64,000 bases of DNA from Azorinus chamasolen (GCA_963576725.1 OY755238.1:22751845-22815844); one strand, 5' to 3'. Positions 23,365 through 35,240 are shown, numbered from the stretch's first letter. Program-made: numbers and translations. Notes: generated from the sequence alone by a model not told the origin.

Positions 23365-23989
23365 TTTAATGAGGAAAAGTGACCCCCGTAGTAGATCGAC
23401 CGGGTGGGTCGATATGTTATATAGTACTATGACCCCCGGTAATTTTACTATAAACTATAGTGACCCCTTTGCTATAATAAAATGACCCCCTTATGATATT
23501 GTAACCCACAAAGTCGACCGAGGGGTCTATATATTTTATTGTACTATGACCCCGGTCATTTAACTATAAAATATAGTGAATCCCTTGCCAAAATACACCC
23601 ATTAAGAGAGGGCGATATATTATATAGTAATATGACCCCATGCCATTTTACTACAAAATATAGTGACGCCCTTGATATGTGTTTTTACGGACCTGTAGAG
23701 GACGCAGTCCGAGGTCAATATCATTTCTACAGGTCCGTATAAACACATATTGAACTCAACATAAGTAATTATTATATTATATGCCCTTCTCAACCGCGCT
23801 CATTCAATGTTTCTAAATTTTTAAAATCATAAGAAAAAGTAATATCAACCAGATATTCAACCAGATACCAGATTGTATCAACCAGATACCATATTATTAC
23901 CTTTAATGGTCTACAATAAACTGTTGTAAGTCACAAAGTAACAAACTATAGCAGCAAAACTTAACACAATAACAAACATCCTCTTTTTC

Positions 23990-24690
23990 ACATTTATAGT
24001 TTCTGACAGTTTTACTTGTTAAAGAAGCAGTTCACTATGATATTACTACAATTGTTGAACACAGGCACTGGTCTGGGTGTAGCTTCACTATAACTGAAAG
24101 TGTCTGTCAAAAACTGTTGCTTAGACGCTGATTGTGCTGCAGATGTTTCCAACAATACATTCTGTAGATCTATATTATTCATTTCGTCTCCACCAAAGCC
24201 TTCAAAATCTTGGACAGAGAGGATTCAGTCTTCTTAAATACTTGACAAGGCTCTTCACTAGACATCTGTCATTGTCTGAAAGTATAGAACAAATAAGGTA
24301 GTTATTCGTCTAATATTCGATTAGTAAACTGACATTAAAGTGTTTGGACACTATCAAAATGGCTATGTTAAGCAAAAAGCGATATTTGCCCACAATATGG
24401 CAGTGAAAAGTATGAAGCTTTAGCTAAAATTATTCAGCCAATATCTCACCTTTCTTCTCATACATATGTCCCTCAGCTCCAATGTATGCCGCCAACGTTG
24501 TTTTTTGTATAGTTTACCATCCTTGGTTCTCAGTTTAACAAAAAACAATCCAAGTTGACGGTCTAAGTCCTCCGCTTTCATGATTTAAAAGTCTTTATCC
24601 AATCCTTTAGATAACAAATAATCCCTGAATGCCTTCATGGCAACTGCTGTTGACTTATGTGTCGTCCGTAAGTTTACTTTGTTTTTGACC
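23990..24690 (-). pseudogene. DUF3504/Crypton-like tyrosine-recombinase remnant
   Basis: Minus-strand translation from about 24680 gives THKSTAVAMKAFRDYLLSKG, a stop, then MKAEDLDRQLGLFFVKLRTK and DGKLYKK. This matches the N-terminal layout of DUF3504 recombinase-like proteins (Crypton-derived family, recalled). Further along come CLVKSLVKYLRRLNPLCPRF and a C-terminal PVFNNCSNIIVNCF. Order and strand fit one gene, but frames shift, at least one stop interrupts it and the catalytic core is largely missing. A dead copy. Confidence 0.55.
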
Positions 24691-24884
24691 CACTCTGTTT
24701 ATATTAGGGATCACTTTTTCTCGTATCATAAAGCCTCTAAGTGCGGATCCAGCGGGGAGGGGTATGGTAGGTGCTCGGAACCCCATCGATTTTCTCTACC
24801 TGGGAAACATTTTCTTTAAAACATGGAACATAAGGCATATTTTGCTCGTCATTTCATATAACCAGACCGCCTCCCGTGGACACA

Positions 24885-24950
24885 CGACGTTGATTCAACG
24901 TTGTTTCAACGTATGCGACGTTGATTCAACGCTTATTCAACGTTGAAACA
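24885..24950. repeat. CAACGTTGATTCAACG palindromic tandem motif
   Basis: ACGTTGATTCAACG repeated about four times in overlapping forms, followed by GTGCCCACTGG. No gene; probably the terminal repeat of another small element. Confidence 0.55.
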
Positions 24951-25639
24951 ACTTCTCGTGCCCACTGGACTGGGATTTGGTGGACACCCCCTCTTTTGGA
25001 GAAAAAAATCTGGATTTGGGCCTTGCGTTTAAAATGACTTTGAACTATATCACTCCCATCCAGATTTTTTAACATTACACTTAAAGGATATTATCCACAA
25101 ACCATACCCAAGAACACACACTTTTCTGTTGTACATTAAAGAAGATTGGTTCCAAATGTCGTTGTTGTTTGTTTGCGCTCTCCGAGGAGAATGGGGTATG
25201 TACTGCGTAGTACTGTTGTTTTGGGTAGAAGGTGCCAGGGAGACCAAGTACCGCCAACTTCGACTCTCTTGGGTTTTCTGTCAGGGCCCTATATGCATTT
25301 GGTGGAGACATTCATAACGACAACTAAGTAGGAATCTACTTCACTTTTATGCATACTTTTTCAGGGTCAGTTTATTATCTCGTACGTGAGGTCAGTTTCT
25401 TATACGTAAGGGAAGGGGTCATTATCTAATGACACACTCGGCCATAGTACTATAACCGGGGGTCATAGTAGTATATAATAACTCGACCCGGTCGATCTAC
25501 TATGGGGGTCAGTTTGTTATATGAGGGTCGGATTTTTGTATGTAAGGGCGGGGTACTATAACCGGGTGTTCATAGTATTATAGATCTATAATAAATCGAC
25601 CCCGGTCGATCTATAACGGGGGTCACGTTTCCTCATTAC

Positions 25640-25800
25640 ATCGGTAAACGATAGTAAATTAGATATATACATTTTATCCTCTGAGTGCCGGTAAACGATA
25701 GTGAATTCGAAACATACATTTTAACCTCAGAGTGCCGGTAAACGATAGTGAATTAGATACATACATTTTAACCTCAGAGTGACGGTAAACGATAATGAAA
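25640..25800. repeat. Minisatellite, GGTAAACGATAATGAATTAG unit (right block)
   Basis: Three to four units reading CGGTAAACGATAGTGAATT ... CATTTTAACCTCAGAGTGC. Same array as 23205-23364; one isolated unit also at about 27080. Confidence 0.75.
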
Positions 25801-27600
25801 TATGAGCCGTTCTCCAGGAAAACCTGCCTAAATGACGTTGCTTATGACGTTGGGAAAAGGCGGTATTTTGATGACGTCACATTAATCTGATTTACAACGC
25901 GTGCTGTTTACATTGAGTTGTTTAAATTAGGTTTTTAACATACTTTGGAAAGTGTTCATGATTTATAACGACTCATAGAGGTCTGACTTATAATTTTTCT
26001 GTAATTGTTAATTCTTGACACTGCTATGACTGTTATCGTGGTAAATTTGGAAGTAAAAAGTTAACCGGATGACACAGGTTCCTGTCACATGTTTGACCTT
26101 GTCGTTGGAGTGTCCGATAGTTACGTTTGAGCAGGCTGTCGATATTCGGATCTCGCTAGTCTCATCAATGAGCTGTTAAGACAGCATGCTAATTATGTGT
26201 TGATTGCCGTCTTGCATGGCAATACATCAAATACGGGATGGAAATCGTTAAGTTCCGAACTTAAAATGTGGTCATATTTAACATATTTTTCAATGCATCT
26301 ATAGGCCTCAGACTGCTCATAAATCGCTGTCCCACCATAGATTAGGCCATTCAGTAAACTATCTACCGGTGATGTAGACATGTTTACATTTGTTTGAATT
26401 TATGTGCATACGCTGTAACAAAACTTAGATATACACTGTGTTGAATGTGTACTGCGTAGATTTCCCTACGTCGATTTTTTAGTAGTAGGCCTACGGCAAT
26501 ACATATGTTGAGAAGCACGAAGACGATGGTTTTATCATGAAACATTAATGGCATTATGTGTAGATCCACGAAAGAAATATTTACACATATAATATGCAAA
26601 AATAATGTAGAACCAATTCAGTTGCAATATCGAAGTAGTATCTACATTTTGAAACTTGCCTGAGTTACAGTACTTATTCAGAAGGAAAATTTGAATTAAC
26701 TAGCTATAATTTACAAACATACTTTAAGATGTCTTGGCGTCTAATGTAGGTCAAAAGAAATGCAGAACGCTCGAACATCAGCTTTCTGTAGCACTGGTGC
26801 CCTGCATTAAATTAAAGACACTCCTGCTTTTAAGAGATCAAATACCTAAGTTCCGTCACTAAATAGTCGACTCGCGTAATGCCTTTTCATGGCTCAGCAA
26901 ACAGAGTAGACCAGATCAGACTATAAGAGCCGTCTAACCAGGGTCTGCTCCGTTTGCCTTGAAATTATATAGACCGGACTCTTCCATTTCTGCCAATACC
27001 CCAAAATCATATGTTCATGTGCAAGAATGACAATTATTCTAATGAATATTTATGAAGTCGTGCATTATACATTTTATACATTTTCCAGTAAACGATAATG
27101 AATTGGATATATGCCATTACACCCATAGGTCCAATCTCAAGAAGAACGGATGAGCTATCGTACACGTGTTCCCTATGTCATAAAGTATCCATAAATATCT
27201 TTATACATATCACATTAGTCTGAAAGAATAAGTAGTCCATATGTATATGCACATTATGTATTCACACATACGAATTTCACGTTTATTATTGCACACTAGA
27301 GGGTTAATACACGTTTTATTAACGCTATTCTTGTATAAAACCCATTTTCTGCTTTCCTGTATCAATTTAAATCTTCCAAATACAAGCAAAACTATACACT
27401 TCTTCGACACTTCGTTCGATTTATGCTGTTTCCGGGCCACTGTTTTCTTTCTAACGGCATTTCATGAGTGTATCAAATATCGTTTTACACGGAATTTCAT
27501 TCAATATGTCTATCACTAAACAGTACATTGTCGGTGCCCTGAAATACTCGCACCGTTCGCCTAGCTTAGTCCAACACGCTATCATATATAGCAATTTAGT
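25801..27600. other. Intergenic stretch, no recognised gene
   Basis: Contains a short unrecognised ORF on the minus strand at 26193-26381, a hairpin remnant at 26885-26960 (AGCAAACAGAGTAGACC) and a TTAATG/GCATTAA-type fragment near 26740-26830. No conserved coding signature. Confidence 0.4.
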
Positions 27601-27639
27601 CCATTGTTTACCTGAGGCCCCGAATAGGTATAATTAAAA

Positions 27640-29566
27640 CCGGTCAACAACAACGCGTGCTCACGAGAATCGCCTTAAAACTACATGAAAACCCTTATAA
27701 GTCGCGTTTTATTGCCAACTCTAGCTGTTGTACCACTACTAAATTATCTATACTTTTGACGTCCTGTCTTACTACGATCAAAGAACATGTTAAACGCTAC
27801 TGTGATAAAATATATGAAAATTCTGGTATTAATGTTTTTTGGTCCATAAAAAATTCAAATGATGTTTTAACAAAACTTGAAAATGAACAGTATAACATTT
27901 CTTTACTGAGCTCTTATGATTTCTCTACACTCTATACTACTCTACCTCACCATCTTATAAAGGATAAACTTATTAAATTAATAGAAAAAACCTTTGCCAG
28001 AGAAAACAAAATGTTCATTGCTTGTAATGTTCAACGTTCATTCTTTTCGAATTCAGAAGTTGAACATTACACAATGTGGACTTGCCTTGATGTTTGTAGA
28101 TCTCTTACCTTTCTTTTAAATAATAAATTTGTGCGTTATGGGGATACCATATATCGTCAAGTTGTTGGTATACCCATGGGTACACATTGTGCCCCTCTTG
28201 TTGCAGATTTGTTTTTGTATTGCTACGAGAGGGATTTTATGCTTAGCTTAAAACCTGATACACAGACCGATATTGTTAATGCTTTTAATAAAACTTCAAG
28301 GTATTTAGACGATATTTTGAATTTAGATAATCCTTATTTTGATACTATGGTTTCTTCAATCTACCCAAAAGAACTGTCTTTAAACAAAGCTAATCAATCT
28401 GACATTAATGCTTCATTTTTAGATTTGAATCTTTCAATTACAAATGATAAAGTTTCGTCCAAAGTATACGATAAAAGAGAAGATTTTAATTTTAAAATTG
28501 TTAATTATCCTTTTCTAGATGGGGATGTGCCACGTTCTACATCTTATGGGGTTTATATTTCTCAACTTATTAGGTTTGCCCGAGCCTGTTCTTTGCTTGA
28601 AGATTTTAACAGACGTAATTTAGTTATAACTGATAAACTTCTTAAGCAAGGTTACAGATATCACAAACTTCGGAAAACCTTTTCTAAATTTAATTATCGA
28701 AATTTACCTCTCATTAGTAAATATAATTGCAATCTACGGACGTTACTGCGACAAGGCATTTCTCAACCAGAATTTTATGGGGATGTTATCTACAAACTTA
28801 GGAAAATTCGGGGTCATATCCATTTTCATGATTTGTTTATAAAACGCATTAAAACATTTAAAAAGAAAGGTTATGATCCTATTATATTGCAACACACTGC
28901 ATGTTTGGTTATCGACCCTTTTACAGTCGGTAGCTACGCTTCCCTCTTTGCTTGCGCGATGACAGGCCGAGGGTAGTACTCTATGATGGTATACTCTTAA
29001 ACTTGGATACAGGAGGAGCTTACCAGACTCATGTATTACTTTTTCCCTGTCGTGCCCTTAACGGCTTACCTGCAGGTGCTCTGACTTCAGCAAAGTCATT
29101 GAGTACATATTTGACGGATTGTCAGTTATTATGCTATGTTTTACATGTTGTCCTGTGTTCACCGTCGTCTATGTTGTGGGTAAGTCCAGCGGGGATACCT
29201 TTATTTACAATATTTGTAAAGCTAGGGTGACTTTGAGAGAAGTGTGAGGTTAGGACGTCCGTAAACCGGTTTAAACCCCCAGTGGTGTTTTTGCTGCTGA
29301 CCGTGCCAAGGCGGTACTCTCTTTGTCACCCTTCCTTTTGTTTGCCTTGCGTCTTTGTGCTTGTGGTTTGTTCATGTTGTGGAACGTTTGTCCCTGTTTC
29401 TTGTGTGTCTTTTGGTGTTTTCTGTGTTCATTTCGTGTGTGTGTGTGTGTGTGTGTGCGTTTGGGTGTGTGGTTGTGGGTGTGTGTGTGTCATGCTGTCT
29501 ATCGGTGTTTTGGTGGTGGTTGCGTCTTGCATGTGGCTTTGCCTGCTTGACTTTACTACTTTTCCA
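27640..29566 (+). mobile_element. Penelope-like retroelement copy, 5'-truncated
   Basis: Spans the RT ORF (27657-28976) and a tail of about 590 bp with a GT microsatellite (29437-29491), ending CTTTACTACTTTTCCAT. The 3' end is defined by comparison with copies at 17890-18588 (reverse) and 40341-40474. The 5' end is estimated from where coding similarity starts. Confidence 0.75.
27657..28976 (+). CDS. Reverse transcriptase, Penelope-like type (5'-truncated ORF)
   Basis: A 439-codon open frame without stops. Order of RT features: NPYKSRFIANSSCCTTTKLS near the start, YDFSTLYTTLPH (palm, motif A region, about residues 87-98), YRQVVGIPMGTHCAPLVADL (motif B, about 166-185), SRYLDDILNL (catalytic YLDD, about 214-223), then ASFLDLNLSI and the thumb-like YGVYISQLIRFARAC. 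The layout fits Penelope-like/telomerase-like RTs rather than LINE or LTR RTs. Classification is by recall, and no GIY-YIG nuclease is visible downstream. The first codon shown is internal to the original protein and the likely N terminus is missing. The intact frame suggests recent activity; 3' fragments occur at three other places in the window. Confidence 0.75.
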   Translation: MLTRIALKLHENPYKSRFIANSSCCTTTKLSILLTSCLTTIKEHVKRYCDKIYENSGINVFWSIKNSNDVLTKLENEQYNISLLSSYDFSTLYTTLPHHLIKDKLIKLIEKTFARENKMFIACNVQRSFFSNSEVEHYTMWTCLDVCRSLTFLLNNKFVRYGDTIYRQVVGIPMGTHCAPLVADLFLYCYERDFMLSLKPDTQTDIVNAFNKTSRYLDDILNLDNPYFDTMVSSIYPKELSLNKANQSDINASFLDLNLSITNDKVSSKVYDKREDFNFKIVNYPFLDGDVPRSTSYGVYISQLIRFARACSLLEDFNRRNLVITDKLLKQGYRYHKLRKTFSKFNYRNLPLISKYNCNLRTLLRQGISQPEFYGDVIYKLRKIRGHIHFHDLFIKRIKTFKKKGYDPIILQHTACLVIDPFTVGSYASLFACAMTGRG

Positions 29567-29769
29567 TTGTTAATACATGGTCTAACGGGACTACAACAGC
29601 ATGTTTTGTGCAAGAATACCCGTTTACGTCTGATTACAATCTCTAATACGACCTCTCAAAAGAAGTCTAATTCTGGAGTTTGAAACAGATGGTAGCTCAG
29701 CGCATAAACGTGCCAACATGCATGTTAAATTTACAGTTTCCTTTGTAGACAGACCCGTCTGACAAAGCA

Positions 29770-30470
29770 ATAGTTCATAGTCTCGACTAAGCGAACTGTA
29801 GAATGTATCAGCCTCGAGAAAACGATAAATAATGAGTAAATTGTAGAGTGGGCCAAATTCACATAAAATCTCGAATAAGTAATTTAGAACGTGTCATACA
29901 CAGTCAAACAATAAATTGAGAATGTGCCATAGTATCGAGTAAACTATACGTTATGTAGAATGTGGCATAGTCTAAGTTAAACGATAAGTTATGTAGAGAA
30001 TGGCATCGTCCCATCTAAGCGGAACAAAATCTAATGCAGAATATGCCATATTCTCATAAAAACTAAATAATGGAAACTGTGTGAAGGCTCCGTTAAATGA
30101 CAAGTAATGGAAAATGTGCCATTACACGTGTATACGATAAGTTATATATACATGTAGACTCTTTCATAGTCTTAGATGAACAATAAGTAATGTAAATGTG
30201 CCGCAGTCTCAGTTAAACGACAAGTAAGTAAAATGTACAATGTATAACAGTCTCGGGTTACCGATTTAAAGTGATATAGAATGTGCCATAACCTCGGGTA
30301 AACGGTAAATAAATGAGAATATGTCAATCTCGGGTAAACAAACACTAATGTAGAATATGTCAAAGTATCGGGCAATCCAGTAGTGGTATAGAATGTGTCA
30401 TTTTGTCTAGGGTAAACTATAAATAATGTAGAAAGTGTCGTAATCTCAAGTGAACGACAAGCAATGTGGA
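29770..30470. repeat. Degenerate minisatellite (about 40-bp unit)
   Basis: Repeated theme GTCTCGGGTAAACGATAAGT followed by AATGTAGAATGTGCCATA, with many variants. The GTAAACGATAA portion is shared with the minisatellite at 23205/25640. Confidence 0.7.
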
Positions 30471-30479
30471 TTTGTCTTC

Positions 30480-31640
30480 AGCGTTCCAGAGGACCCTGAC
30501 CTCAGTTCTAAAAGAAACTAGCATCTTTTCACATGACTATGTTTTTGTATATTCTTGGCTGCTCCCCGTGACATAGTTATGTACTAAGTATTCCTAAGAC
30601 GCAAACAACTGATATCTAATTGAAACCAGCAATCTTGGTTAATGTCGTAAGCTTTGAAATATGGATGCGTCATTAAAATGTTTGCACACATCCCATTACA
30701 TGCTATTTCTGGTTTCCGTTTCGCCATTGCACAGTGTGGTGTTCCATTATCATTTAATTGAATTAGAAGCATTTAACATGCAGCGCAAAATCGTTTTTGC
30801 ACTGTTTTCTAGTCAGTTTTCAAAATCAATGTATAATGATTCTCCGTAAAACAATCCGAATGTCAAACAATTTGGATACTGATAAATATGCGTCCAGTCT
30901 GGATTGAAACTGCATTAGGCCCAATGCTAACATTATTATATGTACAAGAAGATGTAATAATAGTCTTTCTGAACCAGTACAACGTTACGCTGGGTTTTCA
31001 AACTGACTATTCCTCATGGTGAATATTTAGGGATTTGTCTAAAGAAAAGTGTAACATGATAAATAATGCAGACCCTGATGAAAGAACTCCTAGAGGAACC
31101 CTCCCATCTGGTTCTACACTGTTTGCAAATGTCATCAGTGACTCGTGTAAGGGTTAATGCAAGAATGTTCAAGAAACTTTTATGTGATTATTTTATATCG
31201 ATACTAATGGATAGAGTAAAGTGAGGCACTTAACATACAAGGGAACACCATAAATCACCAGTCGTTTTAGATACTTTGTCTTCCTAAGACATTTTTTAAC
31301 AACTCTTATTTCCGATATTGTCTATTGTCTTCCTTATGTCGATATATGAATTATTTACAAAAGCCGATGCACTGCAATTCTGGGTAAATATTAAGACAAT
31401 CATGTATATCAGATGATATTTTACATCCATCCATTAATATTTGGAACGGTTGGAATTTCTGAGTGTAAGCAATTAATCAGACATTCCATTGAGAACATGA
31501 AATAAAATACTTGTAATCTGATTCATAGCCTGAACTTAGTCCTAACTGTGTATAAATGTTTTGATTTTTTTCTTTCGTTCTTTCTTTTTTTCTGTATTAT
31601 TTGTAAACTTGACGGATTATTTGCATGTAATCATTTAAGC
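30480..31640. other. Intergenic, no gene seen
   Basis: AT-rich. One eroded MITE core at about 31060-31155 (GCAGACCCTGATG, CTCCTAGAGGAACCC, GTGTAAGGGTTAA). Nothing else recognised. Confidence 0.45.
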
Positions 31641-31650
31641 GATCGCGTTA

Positions 31651-32725
31651 TGCTTTGGTCACAACCCCTTCCGCTTAGGCTTAGGATGTACTCCCGGCAT
31701 GATTTTTAGCCATTTTGGCCCGGTCCCCGGCCGGACACCAGACATGGCCGGCCGGTGGCCGGGGCTCTCAAGCAGCATCGGGGAGGTGCCCAAAGAGTTT
31801 TAAAGAGACCGGGCCTGTTACAATACAAATTGTTTGGCATTATGCTATGGTCACAAAGATCGGCCGGTATCCGGGGATAGGGGGTAATCGGGAGTACACC
31901 GCTGGTTTTGGCCATTTTTCCGACATCGGACAACACCGGTCAAAAAATTTGTCACACATCATTTACATAAATGGCACCGTCTGGAGGCCGTGCAGAGGCC
32001 GTCCGAAGACCGTCTGGTAATTGTACGGCGTCTGTTCCAAAGAGAATTGTTTTGGGAGCCGGCGAGGCAGTGAATACCGACCGAACATCTAATACTAATC
32101 GGCCGATTATCCTATGATGTCCGGGCGATAACCGGCCTATTCACCGGACATCGTACGAATATCGCCCGAGTATCCTAAGGACAACGAACGATGATTGTAC
32201 CAGGCCCAGTCTCTTGTGTAGAAACGCGCTATAATGTTGTACACGGCGACTGACGTGGGTTTATATAGTCCGCCCGATGCCCGGACGATGTCCGGTTCTA
32301 GCCGGCCGGTGACCGGCCGATGTCTGTAACATATCTGGTCCACACCGGTTCAAGCCGATCGGACATCGGAGGGTTACTTTCCAATGTGTAAACAGACATC
32401 GGCCGGATATCGGCCCATGTCCGGTCCCAAAAATTTCTCCTCTGAGGCTACATACACCGGCCGATTACCGCTCGATTCCCGGCCGGATATCGGACGATAC
32501 TTAAACGACGTGTGAAGGATATGTGGCCGATGATGAAAATCTACGGGACATCGGAGAAATTTTAACTTCGAGTTAAAACTCTTCGGGCACCTCCCAGATG
32601 CTGCTTGAGAGCTCCGGCCACAGGCCGGCCATGTCTGGTGTCCGACCGGGGACTGGACCAAAATGGCTAAAAATCATGCCGGGAGTACATCCTAAGCCTA
32701 ATCGGAAGGGGTTGTGACCAAAGCA
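31651..32725. mobile_element. GC-rich 1.1-kb inverted-repeat element with TTA target duplication
   Basis: Ends TGCTTTGGTCACAACCCCTT and its complement, flanked by TTA at 31648-31650 and 32726-32728. The terminal repeats extend about 150 bp (GGATGTACTCCCGGCATG, CCATTTTGGCCCGGTC). The interior is dominated by CCGG-rich motifs such as GGCCGGTGACCGG and ATATCGGCC. No protein was recognised, so it is non-autonomous; TTA targets fit PIF/Harbinger (inference). Confidence 0.8.
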
Positions 32726-32963
32726 TTAGGTTAGAAAAACACATTCTTGCCAAATGAGCACCACCAATGAAAACAAGTCAGATTGTAGATACAGCATACA
32801 CCCAGATCAGCAATTGCGTTCAAAACGCGACATTATATCAGGTTCATCTGTTTTGCTGACTTGTGTGAAACGCGGTGGCTTATCTGTTTCAACACTGTTT
32901 AAAGGGTATAAACGTATATATTTGATATAGCAGGACCCAAACGCACATAAAGCTGACCATTTT

Positions 32964-33295
32964 GACAGTCTGGGAAATTATTTAGTTTGATTCAGAGGTA
33001 TTGTATTTGAAAGTATGTATATGGACATTTGGTATTCCATCAGTGTAGACACACGCCACGCATTTTGTCAAATATATGGCATCGGGTAAGGATCTGCTAA
33101 ATTTGTTGATTAACTCGGTCTTCATATATCCGCTCCGCCCTAGCAAACAGTCTGACAGTCTGGGAAATTATTTAGTTTGATCAGAGGCATTGTATTAGAC
33201 AATATGTAAATGTGCATGTGGTATTCCATTCAGTGTGAAACACAACACGCATATTGTCAGTGATATGGCATCAGGTAAGTATCTGGTAAATGTGT
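32964..33295. repeat. Direct duplication of about 135 bp, offset 190 bp
   Basis: GACAGTCTGGGAAATTATTT starts at 32964 and again at 33154; both copies run through ATATGGCATCRGGTAAG. Divergence is roughly one change per six or seven bases. Confidence 0.75.
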
Positions 33296-33328
33296 AGCGG
33301 CTTCTGACCAGGGTCTTCTCTTTCTGCG

Positions 33329-33573
33329 TAACCCTTTCACCTCCAATGTTGCAAAAATGAACCACGACAAATAGTGGAGTCCCAGATCAGACGCCGCCTT
33401 TTCAAGGCGGCGTCTGATCAGCGACCTTACTTTTTGCTTCAATATCTACGTCTATATCTGTATTTAATTCCTTTTAGTTCTGTATTTATTTATTCCATTT
33501 CCTTATTTTACCGAATGGTTTAACAAAATTGAGTTGCAGACGACAATTAGAAATTTTGCGTCCAAAGGGTTAA
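33329..33573. mobile_element. TTAA-type MITE with GACGCCGCCTT palindrome
   Basis: TAACCCTTTCACCTCCAATG at the left, GCGTCCAAAGGGTTAA at the right; central AGACGCCGCCTTTTCAAGG and complement. The left target base is mutated (GTAA). Confidence 0.75.
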
Positions 33574-33689
33574 ACACCTGTTAAAAGACAAATTCATCAT
33601 AGCATTACTTCTTACATAAATATTCAGTTTGGAGAGGGTTAACTTTGGATGATATGGCATCATTACAAACGCTGATAACTGACGTGGGT

Positions 33690-33790
33690 ATTGCGTAGTG
33701 TTGCACCTTACATAACTGCTCATGAACAGACCCAATAACACCGAGTCTGCATTTTTCTGTTTTTTGCATTGCTACGTTTGCTTTCGAGGG
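33690..33790. repeat. Partial copy of the CAGACTCGGT interspersed repeat (reverse)
   Basis: TAACTGCTCATGAACAGACC, AATAACACCGAGTCTGCA. Compare 4303, 12578 and 60923. Confidence 0.55.
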
Positions 33791-33899
33791 ATATCCAACG
33801 TTCAGAATTAGTGAAACGTAAAACATGTCTGAGGCAACCATTAAAGGAATAATCATGGGCTTTAAAGGCATGCGGTGGCTTAACGCAGGTCAAAGGTAT

Positions 33900-34985
33900 T
33901 CCAGAAAGGTCCTATAGAAGCAACACACTCTTAGTTGTAATCGGGGCTCTTAATCTAAAAAGTTTGTTTCCCTTCAAAACAAGATTTTATTGGCAATAAG
34001 CATCCTTTATAGGACTATTTTTTCGGCTTCCCATTTGAATCAAAACTGTGAGTAAAGGAAGTCAGAAAGTCACAAGTAGTTAGAAGTAACCTAATACTTA
34101 AAGGACTTTGATATTTGTCTAAATTCTTTATTCTTTAATGAAGGAAGCCACATTGAACAAAGCATTGCGTACTTTAAATTACAAATGTTTCCCATAAGTT
34201 CGGCAATAATACTCAAGCTCAATCGATTACAATAAAACAAGCATTGCCAAAGTGTTTTATTGCTATTGGGTTTCGCAGCATTATACTAATGCAGTATAAA
34301 TCAGTATGGTATTAGTAGTATAATTACGCATGTGCGTGTTTATTGTAAACTTTAATTAAATGTCATATGAGAAACAAGGACGAGTTGAGTACAGTGTCTA
34401 ATTCACTGCATTTTGGAATTAAATATGGGTATCAAATTTTATATGAATTGATTTATAAACATGCGTTTTCCACGTCTGCCGAACAAACAAAAGCATACTA
34501 ACGTATCACCGTGCTAGGGAATGAAATGTAAATGTATTGACAAATATATTTTCTTCGGGGGACAAAACGGACACAATGGACATTGTGCACAAACTATAAA
34601 AAGTATACATGGCAACACATACCCCAAATTTCCATTAACAAACTGATAGGAATGAGAAGACGATACATAGCTATGATTGAGTAAATTGAGTACCATACCA
34701 ATTACCTAATATTGGAACAAATGCGAATTTTAAAACAGAACCCTTGCATGGTGCAATTGCATTTGCTCCTTTAATTGTCATGATCCTAAGAATTAAACCA
34801 TGCCAAAATGTTACTAACAATCAAAATTCAATGGATAAGTACCTTTGATAAGGGTTTTTCCTAAAACAATTTTATTAGGATTTAGATTGTAGGTGGTGCC
34901 AAACATATTTTACATATTATACATTTGGTAATAAGTCACGAAGTACGTGGGAAACACGTTGTGGTATACCTCTATATTTTGAAAG
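33900..34985. other. Intergenic, no gene seen
   Basis: AT-rich unique-looking sequence. A TTAATG/GCATTAA-type fragment lies just before it (33868-33915). No conserved ORF. Confidence 0.4.
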
Positions 34986-34989
34986 TAGC

Positions 34990-35240
34990 TTAACCCTTTC
35001 CCTGTTCTGTATTTAGGCCAAATTTCAATACCTACTGAGTATTCATTAATAAAACAACTATAAAGAAATATTGAAGGTGGAACATTGTACATATTTTAGA
35101 AGGCTAAGAAATAGATCTATCAAATTCTATCAGCAAACAGAGCAGACCCATGATCAGACGGCTCCTTTAGGAGCCGTCTGATCTGGGTCTACTCTGTTTG
35201 CAAATGCATGAAAACACGTTTATATAAGGGAAAGGGTTAA
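34990..35240. mobile_element. TTAA-type MITE, full-length reference copy
   Basis: Best-preserved member: TTAACCCTTTCCCTG to GGGAAAGGGTTAA, with central CAGACGGCTCCTTTAGGAGC inside a hairpin AGACCCATGATCAGACGG / CCGTCTGATCTGGGTCT. It directly precedes segmental-duplication copy A. A half copy of the same element (54880-55015) precedes copy B. Confidence 0.9.

Larger units (their letters stand above)
23362..25639. mobile_element. 2.3-kb inverted-end element carrying a decayed tyrosine-recombinase gene
   Basis: Left TTAATGAGGAAAAGTGACCC and right complement GGGGGTCACGTTTCCTCATTA. Subterminal blocks on both sides repeat GTAGATCGACCGG and ATAGTACTATGACCCCC motifs in inverted orientation. It interrupts the minisatellite, whose units resume directly at 25640. 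The interior holds the recombinase remnant on the minus strand. Confidence 0.7.

Noticed and set aside
26193..26381. 62-codon minus-strand ORF starting MSTSPVDSLLNGLIYGG
   Set aside because: Looks protein-like in composition but I recognise no family, see no convincing splice partner and no neighbours that support it. A translated search would decide.
28952..29230. 92-codon ORF overlapping the end of the RT frame
   Set aside because: It lies in the retroelement's 3' tail and recurs only in copies of that tail. The frame overlaps the RT stop region and has no recognisable domain.
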